Source: Candidatus Nitrososphaera evergladensis SR1 | GTDB lineage: Archaea; Thermoproteota; Nitrososphaeria; Nitrososphaerales; Nitrososphaeraceae | DNA: 64,000 nucleotides | NCBI RefSeq assembly: GCF_000730285.1 | Contig: NZ_CP007174.1 | Coordinates: 1,240,001 to 1,304,000, forward strand | Direction: 5' to 3' | Position numbers and translations under genes: made by a program | Shown: piece by piece, positions 50,266 to 58,932 of the stretch | How positions within the stretch are numbered: the stretch's first letter is position 1 | How the letters are laid out: the number at the start of each line of letters is the position of its first letter | Notes under the pieces: generated by a model | Databases searched by the model: none | Seen by the model: only the letters and a program-made list of their open reading frames with translations | Told to the model about the DNA's origin: nothing

Positions 50266-51234
50266 ATGACGCTTGCAGGAGAGTGCAACACGCATACTAC
50301 TAACAAGCTAACCCTTAAGCAAGGGCTTCTCCTTCTCCATTCAAAGAAGCAGCCGCTTGGGTACGCCACCGCCGGCGCCGTGACGTACATGTTTTCTTCA
50401 ATCCTGGCAGGCTCGTTTTCTCCGTTTCTGAATGCGCTGGTTTTTGGCGTGCTCTATGCCATGTATTCTGCAATTTACCTCTATAACGACATCGTTGATC
50501 TGAATATTGACAAAATCAATTCAAAGGACAGACTAGTTGCTTCCGGCAAGACAACGCCAAGACAGGCAAAAAAGATGGTGGGATTTCTTTTCGTCATAGC
50601 CGCGCTTTTGACTTTTCTTGCCAGCAGCTACTTTGGCCCCGCCAGAGGGCTACAAAACTACCTGACAATATCAGTTACAGTCTCGGCCTCCGTGTTTCTG
50701 GGCATAATCTATTCGCACCCGCGAATATACCTGAAGAAAAGATTTCCCTTCAAGTCTGTATCTATAGCGTCAGGCGCGGGCCTGGCAAGTTTGGTCGGAT
50801 GGGCCATTTCAAGCACGGACTTTACTCCATCGACGCTGCTGTCCGCATTATCGACATCGGCGGTTATCTTTGTAATGTCAATACTGTTCGACTTGAGGGA
50901 CCTGAAAGGGGACAGGCTTCACAACGTCGGGACCTTCCCAATCGTGCTGGGCGTGGATGCAAGCCGCAAGATGATGTACTGCAATCTGGCAGTTCCAGTG
51001 CTTGCAGCCATAATAACTGCAACGCTGCTTGGGGAGCGCGTTGGGCCAATAACTCTGGGCATCCTAGCCGCAGTAAGCGTAATTGGGATCAAAGCGCTGT
51101 CACGATTGGGGAGCAACGGCCTTGAGGACAAAAAGACCTTCTTAAATAGCGTGGTTACAATGAGGAGGTTGTACTATCTCACTCAATTGGGGATGGGCTC
51201 GCTGGCAATAGGCAACATGACGACACTTCACTAG
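50266..51234 (+). CDS. UbiA-family prenyltransferase 1
   Basis: A 322-residue membrane protein with about nine predicted helices. Prenyl-diphosphate motif 1 is LYNDIVDLNIDKINSKDR (N74, D75, D78, D82; NDxxDxxxD), and motif 2 is FDLRDLKGDR (D212, D216). UbiA enzymes attach polyprenyl chains to aromatic rings, glycerol ethers (DGGGP synthase) or heme. The acceptor is not determined. Context with a second UbiA, PrpD and cupin suggests a dedicated pathway. Confidence 0.85.
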   Translation: MTLAGECNTHTTNKLTLKQGLLLLHSKKQPLGYATAGAVTYMFSSILAGSFSPFLNALVFGVLYAMYSAIYLYNDIVDLNIDKINSKDRLVASGKTTPRQAKKMVGFLFVIAALLTFLASSYFGPARGLQNYLTISVTVSASVFLGIIYSHPRIYLKKRFPFKSVSIASGAGLASLVGWAISSTDFTPSTLLSALSTSAVIFVMSILFDLRDLKGDRLHNVGTFPIVLGVDASRKMMYCNLAVPVLAAIITATLLGERVGPITLGILAAVSVIGIKALSRLGSNGLEDKKTFLNSVVTMRRLYYLTQLGMGSLAIGNMTTLH

Positions 51235-51474
51235 GGACAAAAATTGCTATTGTTGCTGCTGTGGCATCGAATTATCATATACGCGTGGTGGGGCAGCAAC
51301 AGAAGAGGAATGGTAATTTGTCAAATGGCGTTGAAAACAAAAAAATATTTTCTGATGCTGCTGTTTACTGGCGTTGCATCTCTAGTTATCTTTAATCGGA
51401 TCAGACCGTTCTTTTGGCACGTTCTTTAGGGTTATTTACGCTGTACATCATATAAAAAGAAGCAGACACCTGAA
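51235..51474. other. Intergenic region before the winged-helix gene
   Basis: 240 nt. A short hydrophobic frame exists here but has weak coding character. ACATCATATAAAAAGAAG at 51446-51463 is the promoter of the next gene. Confidence 0.4.
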
Positions 51475-51921
51475 TTGTTCCTAGACGGCTCTGCATTGTT
51501 TGCATATCCGGAACCAGACCTAAGTTTTGAACGGTTTCGAGGAAGCGTCATTATTTTTCAAAAGTATCTGGCGCAGAGTAATTATGCAGATTCTGAATTC
51601 TCCTTGGCAAGTATTACTTTTATTGTTGTTTCATTTGGAGGCAACACGTTGACTACTGCGACTAGTATTACCTATTTTTCACGCGTTGCCGCTGTATTGG
51701 CAAATGAAAACAGGATGGGAATAACTAACTTGGCCATGGCCGCCCGGATGAACCACAAGAGATGTCTGTCTATCGTCCTGCTGATGGAAAGGTGTGGCTA
51801 TGTGAGGCTGGTAAGCGATGGGAGGAAAAAAGAAGTGATCGTGACCGAAAGAGGACTGGACTATTTCAAGCAATTCGTGTCGCTTGTACTTCCGATAACA
51901 TCTATTATAGTTACGCGCTAA
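51475..51921 (+). CDS. Winged-helix regulator
   Basis: A 148-residue frame with a TTG start. The conserved portion is FSRVAAVLANENRMGITNLAMAARMNHKRCLSIVLLMERCGYVRLVSDGRKKEVIVTERGLDYFKQF (about 67-135), a clear winged helix. The N-terminal part is atypical and may be untranslated, in which case translation could begin internally. CATATAAAAAG about 23-25 nt before the TTG supports the start. It lies between the two UbiA genes. Confidence 0.6.
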   Translation: MFLDGSALFAYPEPDLSFERFRGSVIIFQKYLAQSNYADSEFSLASITFIVVSFGGNTLTTATSITYFSRVAAVLANENRMGITNLAMAARMNHKRCLSIVLLMERCGYVRLVSDGRKKEVIVTERGLDYFKQFVSLVLPITSIIVTR

Positions 51922-52001
51922 CCTGTGCTCCTTACATGCTTACTTTTCGTACGTACAGCTTGTAAGCCAAAGTTATAAGAAAAAATTTCATCAACACTGC
52001 A

Positions 52002-53006
52002 GTGCATTCTTCCTCTTATCCGGAGCTTGGCAGAAAACAGCAACGACAAGAAGAGAACAGAAACGCAAGTGCGAATAATGTCTCTTTTCTACGTTCCCAG
52101 CTAATTCTTTTTCAGTCACGGCAGAAATGGGGGTTGGTTTACTCTCTTGCGACGGTGGTGGGCTTGTTCTGCTTGCCCGGCGCATTGGGTGTTTTTGGAC
52201 AGCAACAACAAACCTTGCCGATTCTTGACGTGGTGCAAAAAAGTGCGCCGCTTCCCTTCATTTCGCTTTTGATAACCATCGGCATGTATGTTCTCAATGA
52301 CCTTGCTGATTCAGATCTCGACAAGGCCAATGGGAAAAAGAGGCCGATACCTTCTGGGCTGGTCTCAAAGAGGCAGGCCCTGGAATTTGTCATGATGACC
52401 AACGGGATTGCCGTCATCCTTTCTCTGGTCACGCTAAACGTCGTTACAATGGTGATGGTCGTACCAATGCTGGTCATTGGCATCCTCTACTCTTCCCGCA
52501 AGGCGGCATTTGAGAACAAGTTTGTCGTCAAGAACGTGTCAATCGCGGTTTTTTACATGCTCTGCGCGCTGCTTGGGATGACCTCGGGCTATACCCTGGG
52601 TCTTGCTGTCGACAATCCGTTTGTGGCGATTCGTGCCGCTGCGGCTCTTGGGATCATGGTCTTTATCTCCTCGATTTTGAATGACCTTGGAGACATTGAA
52701 GGAGACAGGCAAGCAGGGAGGCGGACAATACCGATTGTCATGGGCGAACAGGGCACGATAAAGATGGCAATCGCGCTGGCGGCAGGCCTGTTTGCGATAT
52801 CGTGGCTCACGTACTGGCTGAGTGGAGGTTCAGGGCTGGTTACGGCCGTACTGACGACCTTGTTCTCGGCACTGATAGGAGCGAGGATCGCAAACTTACG
52901 CAAGGGCGTCAATGACGTTGATTTCCTGCGTCGCCAGCACAAGAATTTCGTTCCTCTCCACTTTTTGCTGCAACTCTTTCTGTTTGGAGGAGGTGCGCTG
53001 TTTTAA
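52002..53006 (+). CDS. UbiA-family prenyltransferase 2
   Basis: A 334-residue membrane protein. Motif 1 is NDLADSDLDKANGKKRPIPSG (D100, D103, D107), motif 2 LNDLGDIEGDRQAGRRTIPIVMG. Predicted nine helices. The motif layout and KRPIPSG follow archaeal UbiA enzymes (DGGGP synthase and relatives). Only weakly similar to UbiA1 outside motifs. Start GTG at 52002. Its stop TAA overlaps the PrpD ATG by one nt (TAATG), so the two are translationally coupled. Confidence 0.85.
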   Translation: MHSSSYPELGRKQQRQEENRNASANNVSFLRSQLILFQSRQKWGLVYSLATVVGLFCLPGALGVFGQQQQTLPILDVVQKSAPLPFISLLITIGMYVLNDLADSDLDKANGKKRPIPSGLVSKRQALEFVMMTNGIAVILSLVTLNVVTMVMVVPMLVIGILYSSRKAAFENKFVVKNVSIAVFYMLCALLGMTSGYTLGLAVDNPFVAIRAAAALGIMVFISSILNDLGDIEGDRQAGRRTIPIVMGEQGTIKMAIALAAGLFAISWLTYWLSGGSGLVTAVLTTLFSALIGARIANLRKGVNDVDFLRRQHKNFVPLHFLLQLFLFGGGALF

Positions 53007-54355
53007 TGATGATGATGGTAGATAATACGCTAGAAAAAGAAGACGACAACGTTGCTTTCAAGCTTGCAGGCATTGTTGTCGACGACATAAGATTCGGCAA
53101 ATTGCCTGCGGAAGTGGTGAGCAAAGCAGAGCTGTTTCTGCTCAACGGCCTTGGGTGTTTGGTTGCAGGAAGGGCGACTGAAATAGGGAGAGGGATAAAT
53201 TTCGACGAATCGCTGACTGGCAAGGAAAAGCGCTGGGTAGAAACCGTCAAGCCCACGCCTGAACAATACAAGATGTACCGCGACGCTTCAGGGACATTTT
53301 CAACAGAACTTACGACGGTGTGCCTTGCGGGAATCAACCACCCGGATTCCGTGGTAGTCCCGGTCCTGTTGAACATGGGCCAGAAAGAGAGCAGCAGGGA
53401 AGCCATCGTTGAAGCCCTGGTGGCAGGAACAGAAGTCATGGCCAAGATAGGCATACTTTTGAATCCGTCATTGTATTACAAGGGCTGGCATTCCACGGGC
53501 GTATGCGGCATTTTCGGAGCTGCGGCAGTCGCCTGCAAACTGCTGCAGAAAACAAAAGAAGAGACAGCCAATGCGTTTCAACTGGCTGCCGGCCTGGCAA
53601 GCTCTGATTTTTACAGGCTGGACAAGAAATACCCCGTAATAAAAGTAGCAAATCCCGGAATTGCCTCTGTAGCAGGAGTATCTGCAGCTACGCAAGAGCA
53701 GCAGAAGAATTGCGGTGCGGAATTGAAAAGAACAAGCGTTGATGATTTTGTGGGCACGTTCAGAGACGGCAACAACAATTCTCAGAGCATAGACTGGACA
53801 AGATACGACATCTTGGAGCTCTTTTTCAAGTCGATGCCGGTTGTTTGCGCCTTCCATGCGATTCTGGAACCGTTGCATGACCTGCTTGCTAAAAACCAGA
53901 TAGATGCCGCCGACATTGCCAAGATCAAGGTTGGCTATCATAAAATACCAAGCGATTATTATTCTGGCCATACTGCACGCTCCGTATATGGGGCACAGAC
54001 CAGCCTGCCTTATTCAGTCGCAATACTTGCAAAGACGCATCATGCAGGCATCGAGACGTTTACTAAAGATGTCTTGAAAGACAAGGACGTCCAGCGGATT
54101 GCCGATTCCGTCGAGATAGTTCCAAGCGAGCGGAAAGGAACAGACGACTTGATTGCAGGAGAAATTGAGCTGGTACTGGCAGGTGGCGAGAAATACAGCG
54201 GCAAAGTGGACAAGGCTCTAGGCTGCAGTCCCAAAGATGTTCCTGCCAAATTTTTCCAGCTGGCAAGATTTGGCGGATTAAATGAGGAGGCAGCAAGACG
54301 CGTTTATCGCAAAATCGCGGACAAAGAGTATGACTTGGAGGATTTGAGAATATAA
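53006..54355 (+). CDS. MmgE/PrpD-family protein
   Basis: A 449-residue cytosolic protein of the MmgE/PrpD fold. NGLGCLVAGRATEIGRG, HPDSVVVPVLLNMG, YKGWHSTGVCGIFGAAAVACKLLQKTKEE (active-site region with His), VKPF-type segment replaced by KVANPGIAS, MPVVCAFHAILEP and SVYGAQTSLPYSVAI. The family contains 2-methylcitrate dehydratase and cis-aconitate decarboxylase, which act on small tricarboxylates. In this cluster the substrate may be different. It starts ATGATGATGATG with several Met, so the exact start is uncertain. Confidence 0.85.
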   Translation: MMMMVDNTLEKEDDNVAFKLAGIVVDDIRFGKLPAEVVSKAELFLLNGLGCLVAGRATEIGRGINFDESLTGKEKRWVETVKPTPEQYKMYRDASGTFSTELTTVCLAGINHPDSVVVPVLLNMGQKESSREAIVEALVAGTEVMAKIGILLNPSLYYKGWHSTGVCGIFGAAAVACKLLQKTKEETANAFQLAAGLASSDFYRLDKKYPVIKVANPGIASVAGVSAATQEQQKNCGAELKRTSVDDFVGTFRDGNNNSQSIDWTRYDILELFFKSMPVVCAFHAILEPLHDLLAKNQIDAADIAKIKVGYHKIPSDYYSGHTARSVYGAQTSLPYSVAILAKTHHAGIETFTKDVLKDKDVQRIADSVEIVPSERKGTDDLIAGEIELVLAGGEKYSGKVDKALGCSPKDVPAKFFQLARFGGLNEEAARRVYRKIADKEYDLEDLRI

Positions 54356-54356
54356 A

Positions 54357-54866
54357 ATGATTAGAGCTCCAGAAATAACGGCATTAAGAGAAGAAGAAGA
54401 GCAACGCAGTGCGCGAAAATACATCTTCAAGCCGTCAATCCGGCCTGCCTCTGAGCTCAAAGGGCACAAAGACGGTCAGGGAACAAGATATGTGTTTGTG
54501 GATAGCAAGCTGGTGCCTGCCGCAAACTTTTACACTATTGTACGGGTCGTCAAGAATGTTAAAGAAGACAAGATTAGCCACGTAGACATTCACAAGCATG
54601 ATTGCGACAGTGCTTTCATCTTTCTTGGCGATTCGCCCAATTTTGAAGGGTTGACCTGCGAGGTGATGCTGGATGATGAAACATTTACGGTTCAAAGCCC
54701 TGCAACGGTGTACATTCCTGCTGGGGTGATGCACACATACAGGTTCATCAGCGGATCCGGGATGTACTGGAACATTGTTTTGTCCGGCGACTATAACTCG
54801 AGGACTATGCTGCAGCAGCAATCCATCCCGTTTGCTGCTGGGCGGAAGGAGATTATTCAGCCCTAG
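54357..54866 (+). CDS. Cupin-domain protein
   Basis: A 169-residue cupin. The barrel begins ISHVDIHKHDCDSAFIFLGD (metal His pair) and the second motif is SPATVYIPAGVMHTYRFISGSGMYWNIVLSGD (final His). It starts 1 nt after the PrpD stop and probably belongs to the same transcript. Cupins act as isomerases, decarboxylases or dioxygenases; without residue tests the reaction is open. End overlaps the convergent zinc-ribbon membrane protein by four nt. Confidence 0.78.
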   Translation: MIRAPEITALREEEEQRSARKYIFKPSIRPASELKGHKDGQGTRYVFVDSKLVPAANFYTIVRVVKNVKEDKISHVDIHKHDCDSAFIFLGDSPNFEGLTCEVMLDDETFTVQSPATVYIPAGVMHTYRFISGSGMYWNIVLSGDYNSRTMLQQQSIPFAAGRKEIIQP

Positions 54867-55183
54867 AATCCCGCCTTTTTCATCTTGGATCCGCAGTTTG
54901 GGCACGACACCTTGTTGTGCTTGGTGCCGCAGTTTATGCAGTAATAGTGGACGCCGCCCTCATTCTTTTGGTCAAAGGGGTTTCTAAACAGCGAGCCCTG
55001 CTGCCGTCCAATCTGCTTCATAAAGCGGTATCTGCGGTAGTACGCAATGCCAAAGATGACTGGCAGTAGCACCATGAGCGAGTATGGAAAGTCGATGAAC
55101 ATGGTGATTACGATGCTTATTGCAAAGTAGATTCCAAGCCAGAGGATCTGCTGGTACAGGAACCGCTTTGCGCTTGCGTCCAT
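54863..55183 (-). CDS. Membrane protein with C-terminal zinc ribbon
   Basis: A 106-residue protein. Two TM segments (about 12-52: ILWLGIYFAISIVITMF and FPYSLMVLLPVIFGIAYY) are followed by a basic stretch and a zinc ribbon (CINCGTKHNKVSCPNC; CxxC...CxxC). It may be a small membrane-associated regulator or assembly factor. No name. Confidence 0.65.
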   Translation of the reverse strand: MDASAKRFLYQQILWLGIYFAISIVITMFIDFPYSLMVLLPVIFGIAYYRRYRFMKQIGRQQGSLFRNPFDQKNEGGVHYYCINCGTKHNKVSCPNCGSKMKKAGF

Positions 55184-55242
55184 ACTTGTCTATATAGATA
55201 CTCGCACCTGCTACATATATTCTGCGAGCCAGGTTTTATGGC

Positions 55243-55386
55243 TTAGCCTTCCGGAGCAAGGTGGCACATGATGTGACCGAGGAGCTTTTCATGCATGTGC
55301 GCGTCCTCGTCTGACAGGAAAACTGTGCTGCAGCGCTCGCAGTAAAACAGCCTGTCCTGAAGCAGTGTTCCGGAATCCTGTTCCAT
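55243..55386 (-). CDS. Small C2H2 zinc-finger protein (47 aa)
   Basis: From MEQDSGTLLQ at 55386: FYCERCSTVFLSDEDAHMHEKLLGH is a C2H2 finger (CxxC, HxxxxxxH). The short size suggests it works as a single-finger nucleic acid or protein-binding module. The upstream frame to 55470 looks non-coding. Confidence 0.55.
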   Translation of the reverse strand: MEQDSGTLLQDRLFYCERCSTVFLSDEDAHMHEKLLGHIMCHLAPEG

Positions 55387-55475
55387 AATAATGACAGTGG
55401 TGTGTCGCAGGATTGTAGCTATAAACGCTGTGGGTTGACATTGTAGACGCGCCGCGGAAAATGCGTTCACCCTAC

Positions 55476-57311
55476 TTACTGTTCTTCTTCCTCCTCCACA
55501 AAGTCAAGGAGCGTCCGCTGCGCCTCATGCCTTCCGGGGTGGGCCAGGTTGGTGACGCGCAGGCCGACCTTTCTTACCGGCGCGTCAAGGTCGAACCTGT
55601 CGACCAGCTGCGGAATTGCCGCAAGGATGCTCTCGCGCCTTTGCTGCGGGCCCTGGTACGACATCTCCCTCGTCTCGACGGAAAAGTCGGACTTTACTAT
55701 TTTTACCCCCACCGTACGGAACAGGTAGCCTCTGCCTGCCACCCTGTCGTACAGCTCGTCACAGAGGGCGGTCAGCTCGGCAAGGACTTGCTTTCTGTCC
55801 TTCGCATACACCTCCAGGCTGTGCTCGGTGCTTATCGAGACATGGTCCTCCCTTGGCACTACAGGATCGCTGTCTGCGCCCGTTGCCACCTGCCACATCC
55901 ACAGGCCGTTTCTGCCAAAGCGCGACGTCAGCTTTTGCACGTCGCACGCCGCAAGCTGGCCTATGGTGGCAATCCCTATCTTTTTCAGCTCCTGCTGGGT
56001 CTTGGGGCCGATGCCGGAGATCCTGCCAACCTCAAGGGGCGCAAGGAAATCCTGCAGCCTGTCTGGGTAGACCACGGTGACCCCGTCAGGCTTTTTGAAA
56101 TCTGATGCTATCTTGGCCGCCGACTTGGACGGCGCGACCCCTATTGAGACTGACAGGCCGCACCTTTCCCTTATCGCCCTCTTGACGGACGATGCATACT
56201 CGTAAGGGCTTGCGTCGCCGGCGGCCTTTGAAGTGCAGTCCAAAAACGCCTCGTCGATGCTCGCCTGCTCTATCACGTCTGCAAACCCTGAAAGGACCTC
56301 CATCACCTTCTCGGATACCTGCTTGTAGTACGCAATGTCCACTGGCCGAAGCTCCATGTCGGGGCACAGAGCTATTGCCCTTGCAAGCGGCATGGCCGAC
56401 CTGACGCCAAACCTGCGCGCCTCGTACGAGCAGGACGATACCACTCCCCGCGTTATCTTGCCAGCGGGCTGGTCGGTCATTATCACGGCGTGCGGCCTGC
56501 CCTTGAGGGCCGGCTCGCGTAACTCCTCGCAGGAAGGGTAAAAGGCGTTGAGGTCGACGCAGAGCACCATCCTGCTGCCGGCTGACCATCTTGGTGCAGG
56601 CACGGGCAGGGCAGGCGCAGGCATGGGGCCTGCATACTTGCGCTCCGGCAGGCCGAGGTGCCTGAGCGCGGCGTTTGCGCCCTGCGGGCTGTCTGCGATT
56701 ATTATCGACATGTCGACCTGGCTTTCTTCTTGCCCTGCTTCTTTGAGGGCGATTTCAAGCTCGGCCTTCCAGTTGCCGCCGTCGCCGGCAAGCCTCAGAA
56801 AGATGAAATCTGACGTGATGGCCGCCCGTGCATTCATGCCGCTCCTCCAGTACATGGAAGCGCCGTGCTTTCTCAGGATGTTGTACGTGGTATCCTGAAA
56901 CCACGAAGGGTGGGCAAAGTCAAGGATTGCCGAATAGCCGTGGTATGTGCATGTGGCAAGCACTCTTTCCAGCCATTTCTGTCCGTCCTGAAGCGCAAGA
57001 CCCCGTGGCGCCCTAATTACTACTGCAAGCGTCTTTTCCTCTATCGGCCTAAAAGCTTCAAGCAGGTTTGAAAGCGCGCTACCCTCTTCTACTATAGTAG
57101 TGGTGGCCTGCTCTGGTATCCTGACCACAAAGCGAAAGCCTTCCGGCGTCTCGCGCGCCCACCTCCAGAACGAGTGCTCGTAGGTGGCCGGTACGCCCAC
57201 CTCGACGACGTCAAACACCCGGGAATAATGAGAAAGGTACTCCTTTGGCGCAAGCGCCTGCGGGTAAAAGTTGCCAAACCTCCATCCCGCGCACCCTACG
57301 AAATGCCTCAA
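55476..57311 (-). CDS. DUF72 domain fused to DNA polymerase IV (Y-family)
   Basis: A 611-residue fusion. The N-terminal DUF72 domain (about 1-225) has FVGCAGWRFGNFYP, FRFVVRIPEQAT and LDFAHPSWF. A Pro/Ala linker (about 228-245) joins Y-family polymerase IV (about 248-590): metal D253 in VLCVDLNAFYPSCEE, catalytic SIDEAFLD, GIGPKTQQELKKIGI (HhH thumb) and the little finger. The C-terminus EAQRTLLDFVEEEEEQ contains a PIP-like QxxLxxF motif that would bind PCNA. Y-family enzymes copy past DNA lesions. The covalent link to DUF72 is unusual; DUF72 is of unknown biochemical role. Confidence 0.9.
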   Translation of the reverse strand: MRHFVGCAGWRFGNFYPQALAPKEYLSHYSRVFDVVEVGVPATYEHSFWRWARETPEGFRFVVRIPEQATTTIVEEGSALSNLLEAFRPIEEKTLAVVIRAPRGLALQDGQKWLERVLATCTYHGYSAILDFAHPSWFQDTTYNILRKHGASMYWRSGMNARAAITSDFIFLRLAGDGGNWKAELEIALKEAGQEESQVDMSIIIADSPQGANAALRHLGLPERKYAGPMPAPALPVPAPRWSAGSRMVLCVDLNAFYPSCEELREPALKGRPHAVIMTDQPAGKITRGVVSSCSYEARRFGVRSAMPLARAIALCPDMELRPVDIAYYKQVSEKVMEVLSGFADVIEQASIDEAFLDCTSKAAGDASPYEYASSVKRAIRERCGLSVSIGVAPSKSAAKIASDFKKPDGVTVVYPDRLQDFLAPLEVGRISGIGPKTQQELKKIGIATIGQLAACDVQKLTSRFGRNGLWMWQVATGADSDPVVPREDHVSISTEHSLEVYAKDRKQVLAELTALCDELYDRVAGRGYLFRTVGVKIVKSDFSVETREMSYQGPQQRRESILAAIPQLVDRFDLDAPVRKVGLRVTNLAHPGRHEAQRTLLDFVEEEEEQ

Positions 57312-57379
57312 GTGCAGAGGAGCTTGCTCCGGCCCTTATAACGTGGGAGACACTTCCGGGAGAGGGGGAGAGGTGCTTC

Positions 57380-57535
57380 TCAAGCAGCGCCTGCTTTTGC
57401 TGCCTTCTCTGCATACTCGATTGCAGGGTGGCACGAGTAGCAGTAGCTGCACCGGATGCACGAGTATGCTGTGCGTTTGCCGCACCACTTGCATTCGCTA
57501 TACCTTGGCTTTAACGGCGAGAGGTACTCGTGCAT
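57380..57535 (-). CDS. Small Cys-rich zinc protein (51 aa)
   Basis: From MHEYLSPLKPRYSECKWCGK to RTAYSCIRCSYCYSCHPAIE and a helical tail. Eight Cys in four CxxC-type pairs (CKWC, CIRC, CYSC plus one) suggest two zinc sites. ATG start; upstream promoter not examined further. Lies upstream of the DUF72-Pol IV gene on the same strand, so could be cotranscribed. Confidence 0.6.
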   Translation of the reverse strand: MHEYLSPLKPRYSECKWCGKRTAYSCIRCSYCYSCHPAIEYAEKAAKAGAA

Positions 57536-57631
57536 CTATGTACGTTAGATGATTGTCGATTCAGGTACATGACCTTTACTCTCATGCAGATTCAAATACC
57601 TGCCAGTGGCAACCACTGCCGTAATAATATC

Positions 57632-58120
57632 ATGCCAACTGCCAAGATTCAGACAAAACACGGCGACATCGCTATCGAGTTCTTTCCGGACGTTGCGCCA
57701 AAGCACGTCGAGAATTTCAAAAAGCTTGCCTCAAGCGGCTTTTTTGACGGCACGCTGTTCCACAGGATAGTGCCAGGGTTTGTAATCCAGGGGGGCGACC
57801 CGCTGACAAAGAATGCGACAAACAAGGGCCGGTGGGGAACCGGCGGCCCCGGATGGAACGTAAAAGCCGAGTTCAACAAGACCAAGCACTCGCGGGGAGT
57901 GCTGTCGATGGCCCGGGCAATGGATCCAAACAGCGCCGGCTCGCAGTTCTTTATCGTCCTGAAAGACTCGAACTTTCTTGACGGCCAGTACACCGTCTTT
58001 GGCAAGGTGACATCGGGGATGGACGTTGTCGACAAGATTGCCGCCCTGAAGACAGACGCAAACGACGCTCCGGCAGACCCCGAGCAGGCAAGGATGACAA
58101 AAGTCACGTACAGTGACTAG
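57632..58120 (+). CDS. Cyclophilin-type peptidyl-prolyl cis-trans isomerase
   Basis: A 162-residue cyclophilin: IQTKHGDIAIEFFPDVAPKHVENF, GTLFHRIVPGFVIQGGDP (catalytic Arg and Phe), GVLSMARAMDPNSAGSQFFIVL and LDGQYTVFGKVTSGMDVVDKI. Catalyses proline isomerisation during folding in the cytosol. The start MPTAKIQTKHG at 57632 is preferred; an in-frame ATG at 57530 would add 34 residues of atypical sequence. Confidence 0.9.
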   Translation: MPTAKIQTKHGDIAIEFFPDVAPKHVENFKKLASSGFFDGTLFHRIVPGFVIQGGDPLTKNATNKGRWGTGGPGWNVKAEFNKTKHSRGVLSMARAMDPNSAGSQFFIVLKDSNFLDGQYTVFGKVTSGMDVVDKIAALKTDANDAPADPEQARMTKVTYSD

Positions 58121-58707
58121 CTGGAGCCGGCGATGACTGCCTTGAGCATCGCCACCCATGCTTTTTTGTTCACAGAATCGTTCAAGCCTAACATCCTGTT
58201 CACGGCAAGGCCGTCATAAAGCGCGACGAGCGCTATTGCGATGCCGGCAACATCTACGTCCTTTCTGATGAATCCTTCCTCAACCTTCTTTTTGAGACCT
58301 TCTAGGACATGCTCGTGAACCTTGAGGTGGTATTCGTACATTGCTTTTTTGAGCCGGGGGTTCCGGGTGGACTCTACTACCATCTCTAGCATCACCCTGT
58401 CGTTTCCGCGCTCGCGCCGGCGTATGTTGTCAAAGATTTCCTCGGCGTCAGAGGCGGCATTTTCCTTCTTTGTGAACAGGTGTGCGTCATGCTTGTCGCC
58501 TGCCTTCAGGCTCATCTCGCAGACTCCAAGAAAAAGGTCCTCCTTGCTCTTGAAGTACAGGTACAGAGTGCCCTTGCTCAGGCCCAGCCGGCGTGAAATG
58601 TCGTCCATCTTGGTCTTGTCATAGCCGGTCTGCGAAAAGCTCTCAATCGCTGCCTGGACTATTCTGTCGCGCACTTCTGCCTTGTGAGCGCTTGTCACCT
58701 TGGGCAT
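58117..58707 (-). CDS. TetR-family transcriptional regulator
   Basis: A 196-residue regulator. N-terminal HTH: DRIVQAAIESFSQTGYDKTKMDDISRRLGLSKGTLYLYFKSKEDLF (TetR signature). The C-terminal ligand-binding domain is all-helical. A perfect 14-bp palindrome TGACTGGCCAGTCA at 58772-58785, about 65 nt before its ATG, is a likely operator. It converges with the cyclophilin gene (4 nt overlap). TetR proteins usually repress themselves and a neighbouring gene; the divergent side has no obvious target. Confidence 0.9.
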   Translation of the reverse strand: MPKVTSAHKAEVRDRIVQAAIESFSQTGYDKTKMDDISRRLGLSKGTLYLYFKSKEDLFLGVCEMSLKAGDKHDAHLFTKKENAASDAEEIFDNIRRRERGNDRVMLEMVVESTRNPRLKKAMYEYHLKVHEHVLEGLKKKVEEGFIRKDVDVAGIAIALVALYDGLAVNRMLGLNDSVNKKAWVAMLKAVIAGSS

Positions 58708-58771
58708 TCTCTCTCAAGCTCCCTCCCAGACGTTCCCAGTAGTTGTTGCCGGCGGGGGCTAATAAGCATAC

Positions 58772-58785
58772 TGACTGGCCAGTCA
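58772..58785. promoter_or_regulatory. Palindromic TetR-type operator candidate
   Basis: TGACTGGCCAGTCA is a perfect 14-bp palindrome upstream of the TetR gene. Its size and symmetry are typical of TetR operators. Confidence 0.65.
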
Positions 58786-58932
58786 TTTTTTTGCTAAAAG
58801 ATGCGAAAAGTCTGGACGATATCTGGAAGGATGGTTTTAACAATAACTATGAGAGTCGCAGCGGCCGTCTTTTGGTGCCAGTAGTTCTCTGCTTTGGAGC
58901 GCGGCTTGCCAGTTCAGAGAGCAACGCTCCTC

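Noticed and set aside
51244-51429. 61-codon hydrophobic frame between UbiA1 and the winged-helix gene
   Set aside because: Weak start context and no conserved feature; looks like chance.
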